Source of the DNA: Sutterella sp.
Lineage (GTDB): Bacteria > Pseudomonadota > Gammaproteobacteria > Burkholderiales > Burkholderiaceae_F
Assembly (NCBI GenBank): GCA_003488465.1
Contig: DNLN01000140.1
Location: 1 to 7,174 of the forward strand
Reading direction: 5' to 3'
Length of the DNA stretch: 7,174 bases
Part shown: in pieces, positions 7,006 through 7,174 of the stretch
Numbering within the stretch: position 1 is the stretch's first letter
How the letters are laid out: the number at the start of each line of letters is the position of its first letter
The notes under the pieces: model-generated
Seen by the model: the letters and a program-made list of their open reading frames with translations, nothing else
The model's database searches: none
What the model was told of the DNA's origin: nothing
Made by a program: the position numbers and the translations under genes

Positions 7006-7174
7006 TGACTAACAGCCTGTTTTTTCGGGGAAACAGAGGTTGCGCGTCTTTGACTGGCGATCTCGATGAGGTCCTCGATCGCGATCTCGGGAGGCAGCGT
7101 GTGGAAAGCCGCGTAGTTGCGCTTCATGACTTTTGCGGGCGCCGGCCGATAGATCCTTCGGCTTGGCTCCTTGC
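7002..7174 (-). CDS. C-terminal fragment of an unrecognised protein (continues beyond window)
   Basis: The minus-strand frame from 7172 to the TGA at 7004-7002 gives 56 residues beginning KEPSRRIYRPAPAKVMKRNY and ending in a basic, Ser-rich tail (QRRATSVSPKKQAVSH). Codons have a GC-rich third position like neighbouring genes over most of the stretch; the other two minus frames are either closed early or Arg/His-rich and less protein-like. The segment LPPEIAIEDLIEIA would be amphipathic helix. I do not recognise a family. It lies directly upstream of rplU on the same strand with no visible terminator, and its stop codon lies inside the -35 box of the rplU promoter. Confidence 0.5.
   Translation of the reverse strand, partial: KEPSRRIYRPAPAKVMKRNYAAFHTLPPEIAIEDLIEIASQRRATSVSPKKQAVSH

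Overview
The window is ordinary, densely packed, GC-rich proteobacterial chromosome. The proteins look betaproteobacterial, possibly Burkholderiales/Sutterellaceae-like. That placement is inferred from protein resemblance and gene order only; no search was run. No plasmid, phage, IS or CRISPR signal was seen.

The left part (1-4949, plus strand) is a tightly packed cluster: the 3' end of ftsY (SRP receptor), a Ppx/GppA-family phosphatase, ftsE, ftsX, rpoH (heat-shock sigma factor) and trmL (tRNA wobble 2'-O-methyltransferase). It matches the classical ftsY-ftsE-ftsX-rpoH order, with a ppx-like gene inserted between ftsY and ftsE and trmL added after rpoH. Junctions are very tight: ppx/ftsE overlap by 8 nt, ftsE/ftsX by 4 nt, and rpoH/trmL are 1 nt apart. 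Only the 80-nt gap before rpoH is large enough to hold an extra promoter, and no convincing one is visible there.

The right part (4968-6826, minus strand) is the conserved rplU-rpmA-obg cluster (ribosomal proteins L21 and L27, and the ribosome-associated GTPase Obg/CgtA). It converges on trmL with 18 nt between the two stop codons. A clear intrinsic terminator lies between rpmA and obg. Upstream of rplU is a near-consensus sigma-70 promoter built inside a 24-bp imperfect palindrome, followed by a leader of roughly 145 nt with a two-part hairpin just before the ribosome-binding site. The right edge (7002-7174, minus) holds the C-terminus of an unrecognised protein whose stop codon lies inside the -35 box of that promoter.

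Together the genes serve membrane protein targeting, cell division, phosphate/polyphosphate signalling, heat shock and ribosome assembly. I found no evidence of a wholly new system. The most interesting points are regulatory or small sequence deviations: the TTG-started rpoH with a strong 5' coding hairpin, replaced residues in the RpoH region 2.1 turnover patch, divergent FtsE ATPase motifs, and the palindromic rplU promoter with its structured leader.
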